Positions 55,338 through 63,227 of a stretch of 64,000 bases of DNA are shown here, piece by piece. The stretch spans positions 1 to 64,000 of the forward strand of contig QCOV01000003.1 of NCBI GenBank assembly GCA_003212795.1. The letters run 5' to 3'. Source of the DNA: OCS116 cluster bacterium AG-435-F03 (GTDB lineage: Bacteria > Pseudomonadota > Alphaproteobacteria > MED-G09). Below the pieces are notes generated by a model. That model did not search any database and was not told the origin of the DNA. It worked only from the letters and a program-made list of their open reading frames with translations. A program made the position numbers and the translations under genes. How positions within the stretch are numbered: the first letter of the stretch is position 1; the number at the start of each line of letters is the position of its first letter.

Positions 55338-57050
55338 GTGGCTGAAAATCATGATGATATAATACAACTTGAATACCCACATATTTTATTTGGTGATCTT
55401 GCTCTTTGGAATAGAACGACTACCAGAGAGCCTGGCGAATTAAAATATTATCTAGCAAAAGATGGGGAAATATTCAAAGGGGTAACAGCTATGACACCTT
55501 TTGATTGGCATCAAGAGGCTATAACACGAGTTGTTAATGCAATAAATGACCGGCTAGGTGTTACCATTTCAGAGGTTGAGTCAATTGATGAGGCAGACTT
55601 TCATATTATTATTGAGGATTCTTTTGGTAAGGGAGGAAGTATTAATGGGCCAATAGGGTCAGATAATAGAGAAGCCTATAACCAATTAACAAAGAATTTT
55701 TATGAACTTGATATTCAATTCAGAATGAATGCTTATGCAGGCGCACCGCAAGATTATAATGCCCCAGGACCTGCAGATCCAATTGAAATGACAGATGAGT
55801 ATAAAGCAAGTTGGGAAAGAACCTTTGCACATGAATTTGGGCATCTTTTAGGTCTTGAACACCCATCAGGACTTACGGATGGAGATTATGCCGTTACACA
55901 AATTGCAGGTGCGGGCGAAACGAGCATAAGTAATATGGGTATTAATCATCAACTTGAAGATGGGAGTCTTCTTGTTCATTTTGCTGAATTTGATTGGGAG
56001 GCTTTAGAATTAATTTGGGGGAAAAATGGCGAAACACCTCCAATCCTTAAATTAGATCCTTTAAGTCGCCAAGGTGATAGTGTTATGGGGCAACTCGTTT
56101 CCATAGCAGAAACAAGTGATGAAACTTTTAAAATTGATGGGAACAGAGATGATTATAGAATAGAAAACTATTATGATGAAAGTTTACAACAGACAAATCA
56201 GTCAAATTTCTTAAAAATAGTAAGCTTAACAGATGACTTAGGTGGAGATATTGGTGCCAGTGGAGACTTTGCTCTAATAGGTTATTCTGCAATAGAATTT
56301 AATGATACTACCTATAAAACTAATTTTACTGAAGAACTCTCATTACTGTCATATCCTCAAATTGATGAAACAAGAGTTTTTCTAATACCAAATGGTCGAA
56401 CAATTCAAGGAACTGAGAGCTTTGATACAATATCATATTTAGGCAGTACTAAAGATTCATATTCATACTCATCAGGAATTATCACTGTTGGAACAGGAGA
56501 TTTTACTGACACATTAAAAGATGTAGAAAAGATATCCTTTAAAGATGGGGATGTTTTAATCAGTAAGTATTCTCTCTCAGAAACGCCAGACTCAACAAAA
56601 AATATTTTAGCGGCGCATAGTGAAACTTCTTTATCTGGGACTTTAAATTTTAATTCTGGTGATAACATCATTATTCTTGATGGACAGGGAAAAAATTATA
56701 GAGGTTTAAGTGGTGATGATAATTATTTTGTTTCTCAACTTTTGCCAAAAAGCACAAAGGTTTCCATAACAGATACAGAAGGCACTAACACTATTCAAAT
56801 TCCAACTAATACCTATATCGATAAAACATTATTTACAAAAAATGCTGCGAGACTTACACTTCAAGATGGAAGAGAAATTACAATAAATAGCGCTGATAAA
56901 TTTTCATATAATGTTGGTGGAAATAAAACAGATGGAACTGTTGGTATGGATCTAACCTTTCAAGAATTTGCTCTTGTTTTTGGAATTAGTGATGTCCTTA
57001 ACTCTTCAGGAGCCCAAACAGGCACTATCGCAGATATGTATATTATTTGA
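55338..57050 (+). CDS. M10-type metzincin metalloprotease, secreted, C-terminal cassette (copy 1)
   Basis: The 570-residue protein holds the metzincin motif HEFGHLLGLEHP (H165, E166, H169, H175), with the expected Met-turn region SNMGINHQ. No N-terminal signal peptide is seen. The C-terminal 150 residues (about 420-570) match those of the next protein and end in DMYII, the Asp-plus-hydrophobic tail usual of type I secreted proteases, so secretion by an ABC exporter is likely. The RTX GGxGxD repeats usual in serralysins are not visible, apart from a degenerate GLSGDD. Start is GTG 55338 with AAGGTG ahead. The second copy starts 21 nt downstream. Confidence 0.88.
   Translation: MAENHDDIIQLEYPHILFGDLALWNRTTTREPGELKYYLAKDGEIFKGVTAMTPFDWHQEAITRVVNAINDRLGVTISEVESIDEADFHIIIEDSFGKGGSINGPIGSDNREAYNQLTKNFYELDIQFRMNAYAGAPQDYNAPGPADPIEMTDEYKASWERTFAHEFGHLLGLEHPSGLTDGDYAVTQIAGAGETSISNMGINHQLEDGSLLVHFAEFDWEALELIWGKNGETPPILKLDPLSRQGDSVMGQLVSIAETSDETFKIDGNRDDYRIENYYDESLQQTNQSNFLKIVSLTDDLGGDIGASGDFALIGYSAIEFNDTTYKTNFTEELSLLSYPQIDETRVFLIPNGRTIQGTESFDTISYLGSTKDSYSYSSGIITVGTGDFTDTLKDVEKISFKDGDVLISKYSLSETPDSTKNILAAHSETSLSGTLNFNSGDNIIILDGQGKNYRGLSGDDNYFVSQLLPKSTKVSITDTEGTNTIQIPTNTYIDKTLFTKNAARLTLQDGREITINSADKFSYNVGGNKTDGTVGMDLTFQEFALVFGISDVLNSSGAQTGTIADMYII
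56622..56721 (+). repeat. 100-bp direct repeat, copy 1 (of two) in the protease pair
   Basis: This 100-bp segment is identical to 58161-58260 in the second metalloprotease gene. It codes the start of the shared C-terminal cassette (LNFNSGDNIIILDGQGK...). Sequence on both sides differs at many silent positions although the protein remains similar. Confidence 0.95.
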
Positions 57051-57071
57051 GTCTAATTAAAGGATAAATAA

Positions 57072-58589
57072 ATGGCGGAAATTAAATCAGAAGACCTAAA
57101 GATGGGTCCCCTCGAACTGTTTATTCGTGCCTCCAATGGTAGTACTTTTAAAATCTATATTGCTAAAAAAGGCGATGAAGTACCTTCATCTTTTGGAGAT
57201 CCTGAATATGTAGATGAAGACTTTCAAGAATGGCAATTAACTAATATGCGCGCAATTAATTCAAGGATTAATGAAGACTTCGGTGTGACTATTAAAGAAG
57301 TATCAGATCCCTCTAAAGCATTTTTGTTCGTTTACTCGAAAAACAGTGACGAATGGAGCGTCAATTCTGACAAACCGCCTGAGAGTTATTTGACGGATGG
57401 TCCTGTTTATAATGCCTTTAATTTGGTAATGGGTCACAACGAAATGTTTCGTGTAGATGGAGATAGAACTCAACGAGCAAAAACAGGAGATGAACTCACT
57501 CAAGAAGATAAAGATGATTGGACAAAGGTTTATCTTCACGAAATGGGTCATGCTTTAGGATTAGAACATCCCTGGGATAAAGCTGATGGAGATTGGGCAA
57601 CAGATAATAGCAATGAAATAAGTCCCACTGATAGTGTAATGGAATATTCAGCAAGAGATTCCGCAGGAAATATTTATAAATGGTATTCTGAAGTTGATGT
57701 TAAAGCTCTAGAGGAAATATGGGGCAAATCTGGTGAAATACCTCCAATTCTATCATTAACTCCTTATGTTAAATTAGCTGACCGGGACTCAGGCAATAAT
57801 CCAAGAGCAGAGGTCTTCTTAGCCGAAGGCGATACTACATCCGTCTCTATTAATTTATCTTATGCGGAAATAGAGGAAAATCTCGATAAAAGAGATGAAA
57901 ACAATAACTCCATTTATAGACTTGCGGAAGGAACAGGTAAGTTTACAGTTCAACATCCTGATATTGGGGAAGACATATATATAGGCTTCAGTGAGATTAT
58001 ATTCACTGACAGAACTGTCACAATCAATGTTCCAGATTCTGCAGCTGAATATCCGAATGATAATGGTGAAATAACAACAGGATTAAAAACAGGTGCTTAT
58101 TTAAAATATACTCTTTCAAAAACAGAAGACTCTACTAAAAATACGCTTAAAGCTCATAGCGAAACTTCTTTATCTGGGACTTTAAATTTTAATTCTGGTG
58201 ATAACATCATTATTCTTGATGGACAGGGAAAAAATTATAGAGGTTTAAGTGGTGATGATACCTATTTCGTATCCCAACTTTTACCAAACAGTACAAAAGT
58301 TTCCATAACAGATACGGAGGGAACTAATACTATTCAAATTCCCACCAATACATATGTGGATAAAACATTATTTACCAAGAATGCTGCCCGACTAACTCTA
58401 CAAGATGGAAGAGAGATAACAATAAATAGCGCCGATAAGTTTTCTTACAATGTTGGTGGAAATGTAACAGATGGAACAAAGGGAACAGATTTAACTTTCA
58501 CCGAATTTGCAGCGACTTTTGGTGTTGATGATGTTTTAAATTCTTCAGGCGCTCAAACAGGTATTTTTGCAGATTTGTATATCATCTAA
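57072..58589 (+). CDS. M10-type metzincin metalloprotease, secreted, C-terminal cassette (copy 2)
   Basis: The 505-residue protein has HEMGHALGLEHP (H156, E157, H160, H166) and a Met-turn DSVMEYSA. Its N-terminal catalytic half is clearly diverged from copy 1, but the C-terminal 150 residues are nearly the same, ending in DLYII, the type I secretion-like tail. The EIWGKSGEIPPILSL segment after the catalytic domain is also shared (IWGKNGETPPILKL). AAGGAT precedes ATG. It lies 21 nt after copy 1, so the two are one operon. Secretion machinery is not in the window. Released peptides could be imported by the POT transporter, which is inference. Confidence 0.88.
   Translation: MAEIKSEDLKMGPLELFIRASNGSTFKIYIAKKGDEVPSSFGDPEYVDEDFQEWQLTNMRAINSRINEDFGVTIKEVSDPSKAFLFVYSKNSDEWSVNSDKPPESYLTDGPVYNAFNLVMGHNEMFRVDGDRTQRAKTGDELTQEDKDDWTKVYLHEMGHALGLEHPWDKADGDWATDNSNEISPTDSVMEYSARDSAGNIYKWYSEVDVKALEEIWGKSGEIPPILSLTPYVKLADRDSGNNPRAEVFLAEGDTTSVSINLSYAEIEENLDKRDENNNSIYRLAEGTGKFTVQHPDIGEDIYIGFSEIIFTDRTVTINVPDSAAEYPNDNGEITTGLKTGAYLKYTLSKTEDSTKNTLKAHSETSLSGTLNFNSGDNIIILDGQGKNYRGLSGDDTYFVSQLLPNSTKVSITDTEGTNTIQIPTNTYVDKTLFTKNAARLTLQDGREITINSADKFSYNVGGNVTDGTKGTDLTFTEFAATFGVDDVLNSSGAQTGIFADLYII
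58161..58260 (+). repeat. 100-bp direct repeat, copy 2
   Basis: Identical to 56622-56721 base for base over 100 nt, embedded in homologous but diverged flanks. The pattern suggests recent gene conversion between the two protease genes. Confidence 0.95.
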
Positions 58590-58609
58590 ATATTAATTAT
58601 AGTTCCTAA

Positions 58610-59362
58610 ATGGTCTATTTAATCCCCGCTTTTCTTATAACAGCATTCCTATATGCGTCCGTCGGATTTGGTGGGGGTTCAACTTATAATGCCTTATTGA
58701 TACTTTATGATGTTGATTATTTGTTAGTCCCAAAAATAGCGTTAACATGCAACCTAATTGTTGTAATCGGCGGTACCATTCGTTATCAACTGAACAATCT
58801 AATTCCCTGGAAGAAAACTCTACCAATTATTCTTATGTCAGCACCTTTTGCCTGGCTTGGTGGGAAAATACCACTAAACAAAGAATTGTTCTTAACAATT
58901 TTAGGGATTTCTTTACTCATTTCTGGAATTCTTTTGTTAATTAGGAAAGAAGAAGTTCAAAAGTTTTCAAAATCCATAAATTCTAAAATTGGAATTGTTA
59001 TTTACTCTGTTGTGAGTGGAATAATCGGTTTTGTATCAGGTCTAGTCGGTATTGGGGGAGGAATTTTTCTTTCTCCAGCATTACATTTAGCTAAAGCTAT
59101 GCCTTCAATGAATATTGCTGCAATTTCTTCAACTTTTATTTTTATAAATTCAATAGCCGGTCTATCAGGTCAGTTTATGAAAGATAATAGCTCCGAATTA
59201 CTAAGTAATTATATAGAATATTCTTGGTTATTTTTGGCTGTTTTTATAGGTGGTACTATCGGGACTTATCTGGGAATAAAAACCTTTCATCCTTTAATAG
59301 TTAGGAGATTAACTGCAATATTAGTAATATATGTAGGGTTACGAGTTCTAATTGGATTTTAG
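58610..59362 (+). CDS. TauE/SafE family sulfite/anion exporter or permease
   Basis: This 250-residue protein has about eight hydrophobic helices in two halves. The repeated motifs ASVGFGGGSTYNALLIL and GLVGIGGGIFLSPALHL are typical of TauE/SafE (DUF81) proteins, which move sulfite, sulfoacetate or other organic anions. It begins 20 nt after the second metalloprotease and ends 6 nt before the flavin monooxygenase, so all may share a transcript. No sulfonate genes are near, so the substrate is open. Confidence 0.88.
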   Translation: MVYLIPAFLITAFLYASVGFGGGSTYNALLILYDVDYLLVPKIALTCNLIVVIGGTIRYQLNNLIPWKKTLPIILMSAPFAWLGGKIPLNKELFLTILGISLLISGILLLIRKEEVQKFSKSINSKIGIVIYSVVSGIIGFVSGLVGIGGGIFLSPALHLAKAMPSMNIAAISSTFIFINSIAGLSGQFMKDNSSELLSNYIEYSWLFLAVFIGGTIGTYLGIKTFHPLIVRRLTAILVIYVGLRVLIGF

Positions 59363-59368
59363 AATAAA

Positions 59369-60514
59369 ATGGATGACTTTTCTTCACACATAGGAATTAT
59401 CGGCGGAGGAATAGCCGGTTTTACCCTTGGTTGCACCTTAAAAAAATATGGAATAAATACCGTTATATTCGAAAAAGAATCAATGGCATCTGAATCAGGC
59501 GCTGGAATATCTATTTCTCCTAATGGCGTAATACCTCTTGAACATTTAGATCTAATGGACGATTTAAAGAGCAATTCCTATAAGTCACAAAAAGGAATAC
59601 TTAAATACAAATCCGAGCTTTTATTAGAAATACCCTCACCCGTTTATTCAATGAATAGAAGAGATCTCATGCATATTCTATACAAAAGATATGAAGATCT
59701 TGGTGGTGAAGTTCTATTTGATCACGAACTTACAAGTATTGAAGGGGCATCGAAAGAGTTAGTTTTTTCTAATTCAAATTCCTATAAAATAAATCATATA
59801 GTTGCATGTGATGGAATAAAATCTTTTATCAGAGAAAACTTTTTCTCGAAGGGCTTACCTCCGACATATAGTGGGTATAGTGCATGGAGAGGATTTGCAA
59901 AATCAGATAATCGTAATGTTGAAATTTATTTCGGACCAAATAGACATCTGGTTAGTTATCCTATTAATGAAAATCTTAAGAGAAGCTTTACAGGGATAGT
60001 AAAAACAAAAAATCAAGAAGCTGAATCTTGGAAAGAAAAAGGGAGTCATGAAAATCTAGTAAAGGATTTCAAAGATTTCAACAAAGATCTTTCTTCACTT
60101 TTTGGCTCAGCCAAAGAAATCTATAAATGGGGTATCTTTATAAGACCACCCCTCAAAAGTATAACAAAAGAAAATATAACACTGATGGGAGATGCAGCTC
60201 ATCCAATGGTACCTTTTCTTGGACAAGGCGGGTGTATGGCTATTGAAGATGCTTACACTTTCGGCTATCTGTGTCATGAATTAAAGGGTGATTTTATTGA
60301 AGTCCAGAAAAATTATCAGCTTTTAAGATTAGAAAGAAATAATAAAATTCAGCAAATGTCCCTTATGCAAGGGAGACTCAATCACATAAAAAACCCTCTT
60401 CTTGTTTATTTACGAAATCAACTAATAAAGAAAACAGGAATTGTTTCAAAACGTTTGAAAACTGCCCATTCTTATGATGTACACGATAAAGTAATTAGAG
60501 AATTGCATTCTTAA
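59369..60514 (+). CDS. FAD-dependent monooxygenase, salicylate-hydroxylase type
   Basis: The 381-residue protein has the N-terminal FAD motif IIGGGIAGFTLGCTLKK, a VACDGIKSFIRE (DG) motif, and the C-terminal MGDAAHPMVPFLGQGGCMAIED (GD motif), a set that defines group A flavoprotein hydroxylases such as salicylate or 3-hydroxybenzoate hydroxylase. It uses NAD(P)H and oxygen to hydroxylate aromatic or related rings. It ends overlapping by 4 bases with the convergent ThuA gene. Substrate is unknown; a substituted quinone-type target is possible. Confidence 0.9.
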   Translation: MDDFSSHIGIIGGGIAGFTLGCTLKKYGINTVIFEKESMASESGAGISISPNGVIPLEHLDLMDDLKSNSYKSQKGILKYKSELLLEIPSPVYSMNRRDLMHILYKRYEDLGGEVLFDHELTSIEGASKELVFSNSNSYKINHIVACDGIKSFIRENFFSKGLPPTYSGYSAWRGFAKSDNRNVEIYFGPNRHLVSYPINENLKRSFTGIVKTKNQEAESWKEKGSHENLVKDFKDFNKDLSSLFGSAKEIYKWGIFIRPPLKSITKENITLMGDAAHPMVPFLGQGGCMAIEDAYTFGYLCHELKGDFIEVQKNYQLLRLERNNKIQQMSLMQGRLNHIKNPLLVYLRNQLIKKTGIVSKRLKTAHSYDVHDKVIRELHS

Positions 60515-61257
60515 TTTTTACCGATTCCCCATCGAATACCTCTACGCAAAAACTCATAATAGACTTCTGTATCCCAGGCACATCTTTCAACAGTTACTTC
60601 ATCCATGAAAGGTCTCATATCATATTTTCCTCTGCAATGACCAAGTAGCAAATATAGAACCTTTCCTTTTCCAACATTATGCAAATACATTTGAGGGCGC
60701 GGATCATCATTAGGAGGATCAACAGCAACATAAGCCTCAGCAGGCTCTGAATATTCAGCATCCAAAAGGACATGAATTTTATCATCATATTCACAGTAAT
60801 AAGGTTCGTCATACACTTCAAAATCATCAATACCTTTTGTTAATTGATGTTCTTTATCCTTAACTCTTACCAAAAAATCCATGTTTGGAGGATGCGAAAT
60901 AAATCTGCTTCCAAGGAGCTCCATATATTCTGGGCATGTATTTGGCGTATCCGCTTTTCCGCCTGCAAATTCCAAAATTGCATTGGTTCCATGCAAGGCA
61001 AACCAATTTCCACCGTTTTTAAGAAACTCTTCCATGTGTTTTACATCTTTGTCTTCGGGCTTGAGATCGCAAGTGTAGGTAATTACAAGATTTTTTCCTA
61101 TATGATCTTCAAAATTGGTATAATTATCTGAGACTGTTACAGAAATATCATCATGCTCTGCTAAAAGTTTAAGAAGTTCTAGCCTAGCAAAATCGCTGTC
61201 ATGATATTTTGCATTACAGATTAAATGTACATGATATGGCTTTAATTCTTTATTCAT
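60511..61257 (-). CDS. ThuA-like domain protein
   Basis: The 248-residue protein has the ThuA fold (class I glutamine amidotransferase-like) with LVITYTCDL, FLKNGGNWFALHGTNAILEF and YLLLGHCRGKYDMRPF. ThuA proteins are found in carbohydrate use pathways, often of trehalose-like sugars, but the reaction is unclear. The frame opens upstream at 61314 inside the PQQ gene, but ATG 61257 lies 2 nt after that gene's stop and starts the domain. Tight spacing makes it the third gene of the quinoprotein operon. Role with sugar oxidation is inference. Confidence 0.84.
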   Translation of the reverse strand: MNKELKPYHVHLICNAKYHDSDFARLELLKLLAEHDDISVTVSDNYTNFEDHIGKNLVITYTCDLKPEDKDVKHMEEFLKNGGNWFALHGTNAILEFAGGKADTPNTCPEYMELLGSRFISHPPNMDFLVRVKDKEHQLTKGIDDFEVYDEPYYCEYDDKIHVLLDAEYSEPAEAYVAVDPPNDDPRPQMYLHNVGKGKVLYLLLGHCRGKYDMRPFMDEVTVERCAWDTEVYYEFLRRGIRWGIGKN

Positions 61258-61259
61258 TT

Positions 61260-63221
61260 TTAAGGTAACGCAAATGCAATTAAATGATCTGATGCAGGTG
61301 ATCCAACAGCCCAATGACCTCCAGCAGCAATAACAACAATTTGTTTTCCATTCTCAGTTTTAAAAGTCATTGGAGTTGCATGGCCACCTGTAGGTAATCT
61401 AAATTTAGCCAGTTCGTCCCCTGTTTCTGTGTTAAATGCTCGTAAATAATAATCACTTGTAGCAGCTATAAAGGTTAAGCCTGATGCAGTAACGGTTGGG
61501 CCACCTACATTTGGAGCTCCCTTAATCCACCAAAAAGGAAAAGGGGCTAAATCCTTAGATGTTCCAAGAGGTATTTGCCATAGATGATCGCCTGTATTTA
61601 AATCAATAGCCGTAAGATTTCCCCAAGGTGGTTTAGTACAAGGAACTCCTAAGGGCGACATAAAGCCATATGCTCTTATGGTACAATAAGGTGTTCCTTC
61701 ATTTTGCTGTAGCGCTGAAAATCTTGATTGAACACTATCTCTTGCAAGCTCTTTTAATGCCTTATCGCAATCACTTCTTGGCACCATCACTATAGTGCTG
61801 GATAAATTCATTGTATTGGCTATTAAAATATTTCTTGATGAGTCAATTGCTGGACCTCCCCAGTTTGCTCCCCCAATAGCACTAGGGTAATGAACACTTC
61901 CTTCAAGAGAAGGTGGTGTATATAGGCCTTCATTCCTTAAATCTTGCGCCGCTTTTTTACAATACCCTCTATCCCATGGTGTAAAACCAAACACATCGTC
62001 AGGATCAAGATATGTTGGTGTCAGAGGCTTTGGTTTTGTAGGAAAAGGTTGAGTTTTAGTTACATAATCGCCTTCAACCGCTCCTTGTGGGACATCTCTC
62101 TCTTCAACGGGGAAAATAGGTTCACCAGTTTCTCTATTTAATAAAAAGACAAATCCCATTTTAGTTGTTTGAGCTAATGCCTTAATGATCTTGCCGTCTT
62201 TTTCGACATCATAAAAAGTAGGTTGAGATGGAACATCATAATCCCAAATATCATGATGAACTGTCTGAAAATGCCAAACAACCTTTCCTGTTGATGCATT
62301 TAAAGCAACAACAGAACTTGAATAATAATCTGAGCCATTACGATGACCACCATAATTATCTGCTGCAGTATTGCCAGTAGGTAAATAAATAAGATTTAAT
62401 TCGGGATCTGTAGAAATAATAGACCATACATTAGTAGTACCTCTTTGATATAACTGATTACCATCCTCATCAATTATTGGTTCTTGATTTGGAGGTATTG
62501 GGTCCCAGTACCAAACTAAATCGCCTGTTACTACATCATAAGCTCTAACAACTCCTCCAGGAACCGATGTACTTACATTGTCTGCAACTCCACCCCCTAC
62601 AATTATTAAATTCCCTATAATTGCAGGTGGAGAGACGCTGTAATAATAGGCTGGATTGTGAGTTCCAAGACCATCTCTTAAATCAATCTTTCCATTATTA
62701 CCAAAATCACTGCAAAGTTCTCCTGTTTTTCCGTCTAAAGCAAAAAGCTCTGCATCAATAGTTCCTGAAATTATACGATGATAACATTCATCATTCTCTG
62801 TCTTATTATTATCAATCCAGCTTCCTACACCTCTACAATGTAAAAGCGCTTTTTCTTTTATATTAATTTTTGGATCAAAGACCCATTTTTCTTCACCAGT
62901 CTCAGGATTTAATGCAAAAACTCTATTATATGGAGTACAATAATATAGGGTTTCATTAACTAATATTGGTGTTGCCTGAAAAGAGGTTTGCTGACTGCTA
63001 TTAGGTATGACATCTTCTGTCCAATTTAATCCAGCATGATAATCACCAGATCTATGTACCCATATCCTTTCTAAATCTTTTACATTACCAGGAGTTATTT
63101 CAGTTGCCTTTGAAAAATGTCCCCCACCAGGATCTTTACCGTAAGAAGACCAATCATCATTCTGAGCAATAGAATTAAAAGACAAAAAAATAAATAATAA
63201 TAGGAAAGAGAGATACTTCAT
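61260..63221 (-). CDS. Periplasmic PQQ-dependent quinoprotein dehydrogenase, Gcd-like (copy 1)
   Basis: The 653-residue protein has a Sec signal (MKYLSFLLLFIFLSFNSIAQ) and a beta-propeller with tryptophan-docking type repeats, e.g. NPETGEEKWVF, VVTGDLVWYWD, ASTGKVVWHFQ, LNTGDHLWQI. The HHDIWDYDVPSQP segment is typical of the glucose and quinate dehydrogenase branch. It lacks the N-terminal membrane helices of E. coli Gcd, so it should be soluble in the periplasm. It starts 6 nt after its paralogue's stop, and the ThuA gene follows 2 nt after it. PQQ synthesis genes are not in the window. Confidence 0.93.
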   Translation of the reverse strand: MKYLSFLLLFIFLSFNSIAQNDDWSSYGKDPGGGHFSKATEITPGNVKDLERIWVHRSGDYHAGLNWTEDVIPNSSQQTSFQATPILVNETLYYCTPYNRVFALNPETGEEKWVFDPKINIKEKALLHCRGVGSWIDNNKTENDECYHRIISGTIDAELFALDGKTGELCSDFGNNGKIDLRDGLGTHNPAYYYSVSPPAIIGNLIIVGGGVADNVSTSVPGGVVRAYDVVTGDLVWYWDPIPPNQEPIIDEDGNQLYQRGTTNVWSIISTDPELNLIYLPTGNTAADNYGGHRNGSDYYSSSVVALNASTGKVVWHFQTVHHDIWDYDVPSQPTFYDVEKDGKIIKALAQTTKMGFVFLLNRETGEPIFPVEERDVPQGAVEGDYVTKTQPFPTKPKPLTPTYLDPDDVFGFTPWDRGYCKKAAQDLRNEGLYTPPSLEGSVHYPSAIGGANWGGPAIDSSRNILIANTMNLSSTIVMVPRSDCDKALKELARDSVQSRFSALQQNEGTPYCTIRAYGFMSPLGVPCTKPPWGNLTAIDLNTGDHLWQIPLGTSKDLAPFPFWWIKGAPNVGGPTVTASGLTFIAATSDYYLRAFNTETGDELAKFRLPTGGHATPMTFKTENGKQIVVIAAGGHWAVGSPASDHLIAFALP

Positions 63222-63227
63222 AAGATA

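Noticed and set aside
55338-58589. Classic RTX serralysins
   Set aside because: No GGxGxDxLx calcium repeats are visible apart from one degenerate GLSGDD.
60511-61314. Extended ThuA start inside the quinoprotein gene
   Set aside because: The extra N-terminal residues are out of frame coding of the dehydrogenase and ATG 61257 fits the domain and spacing.
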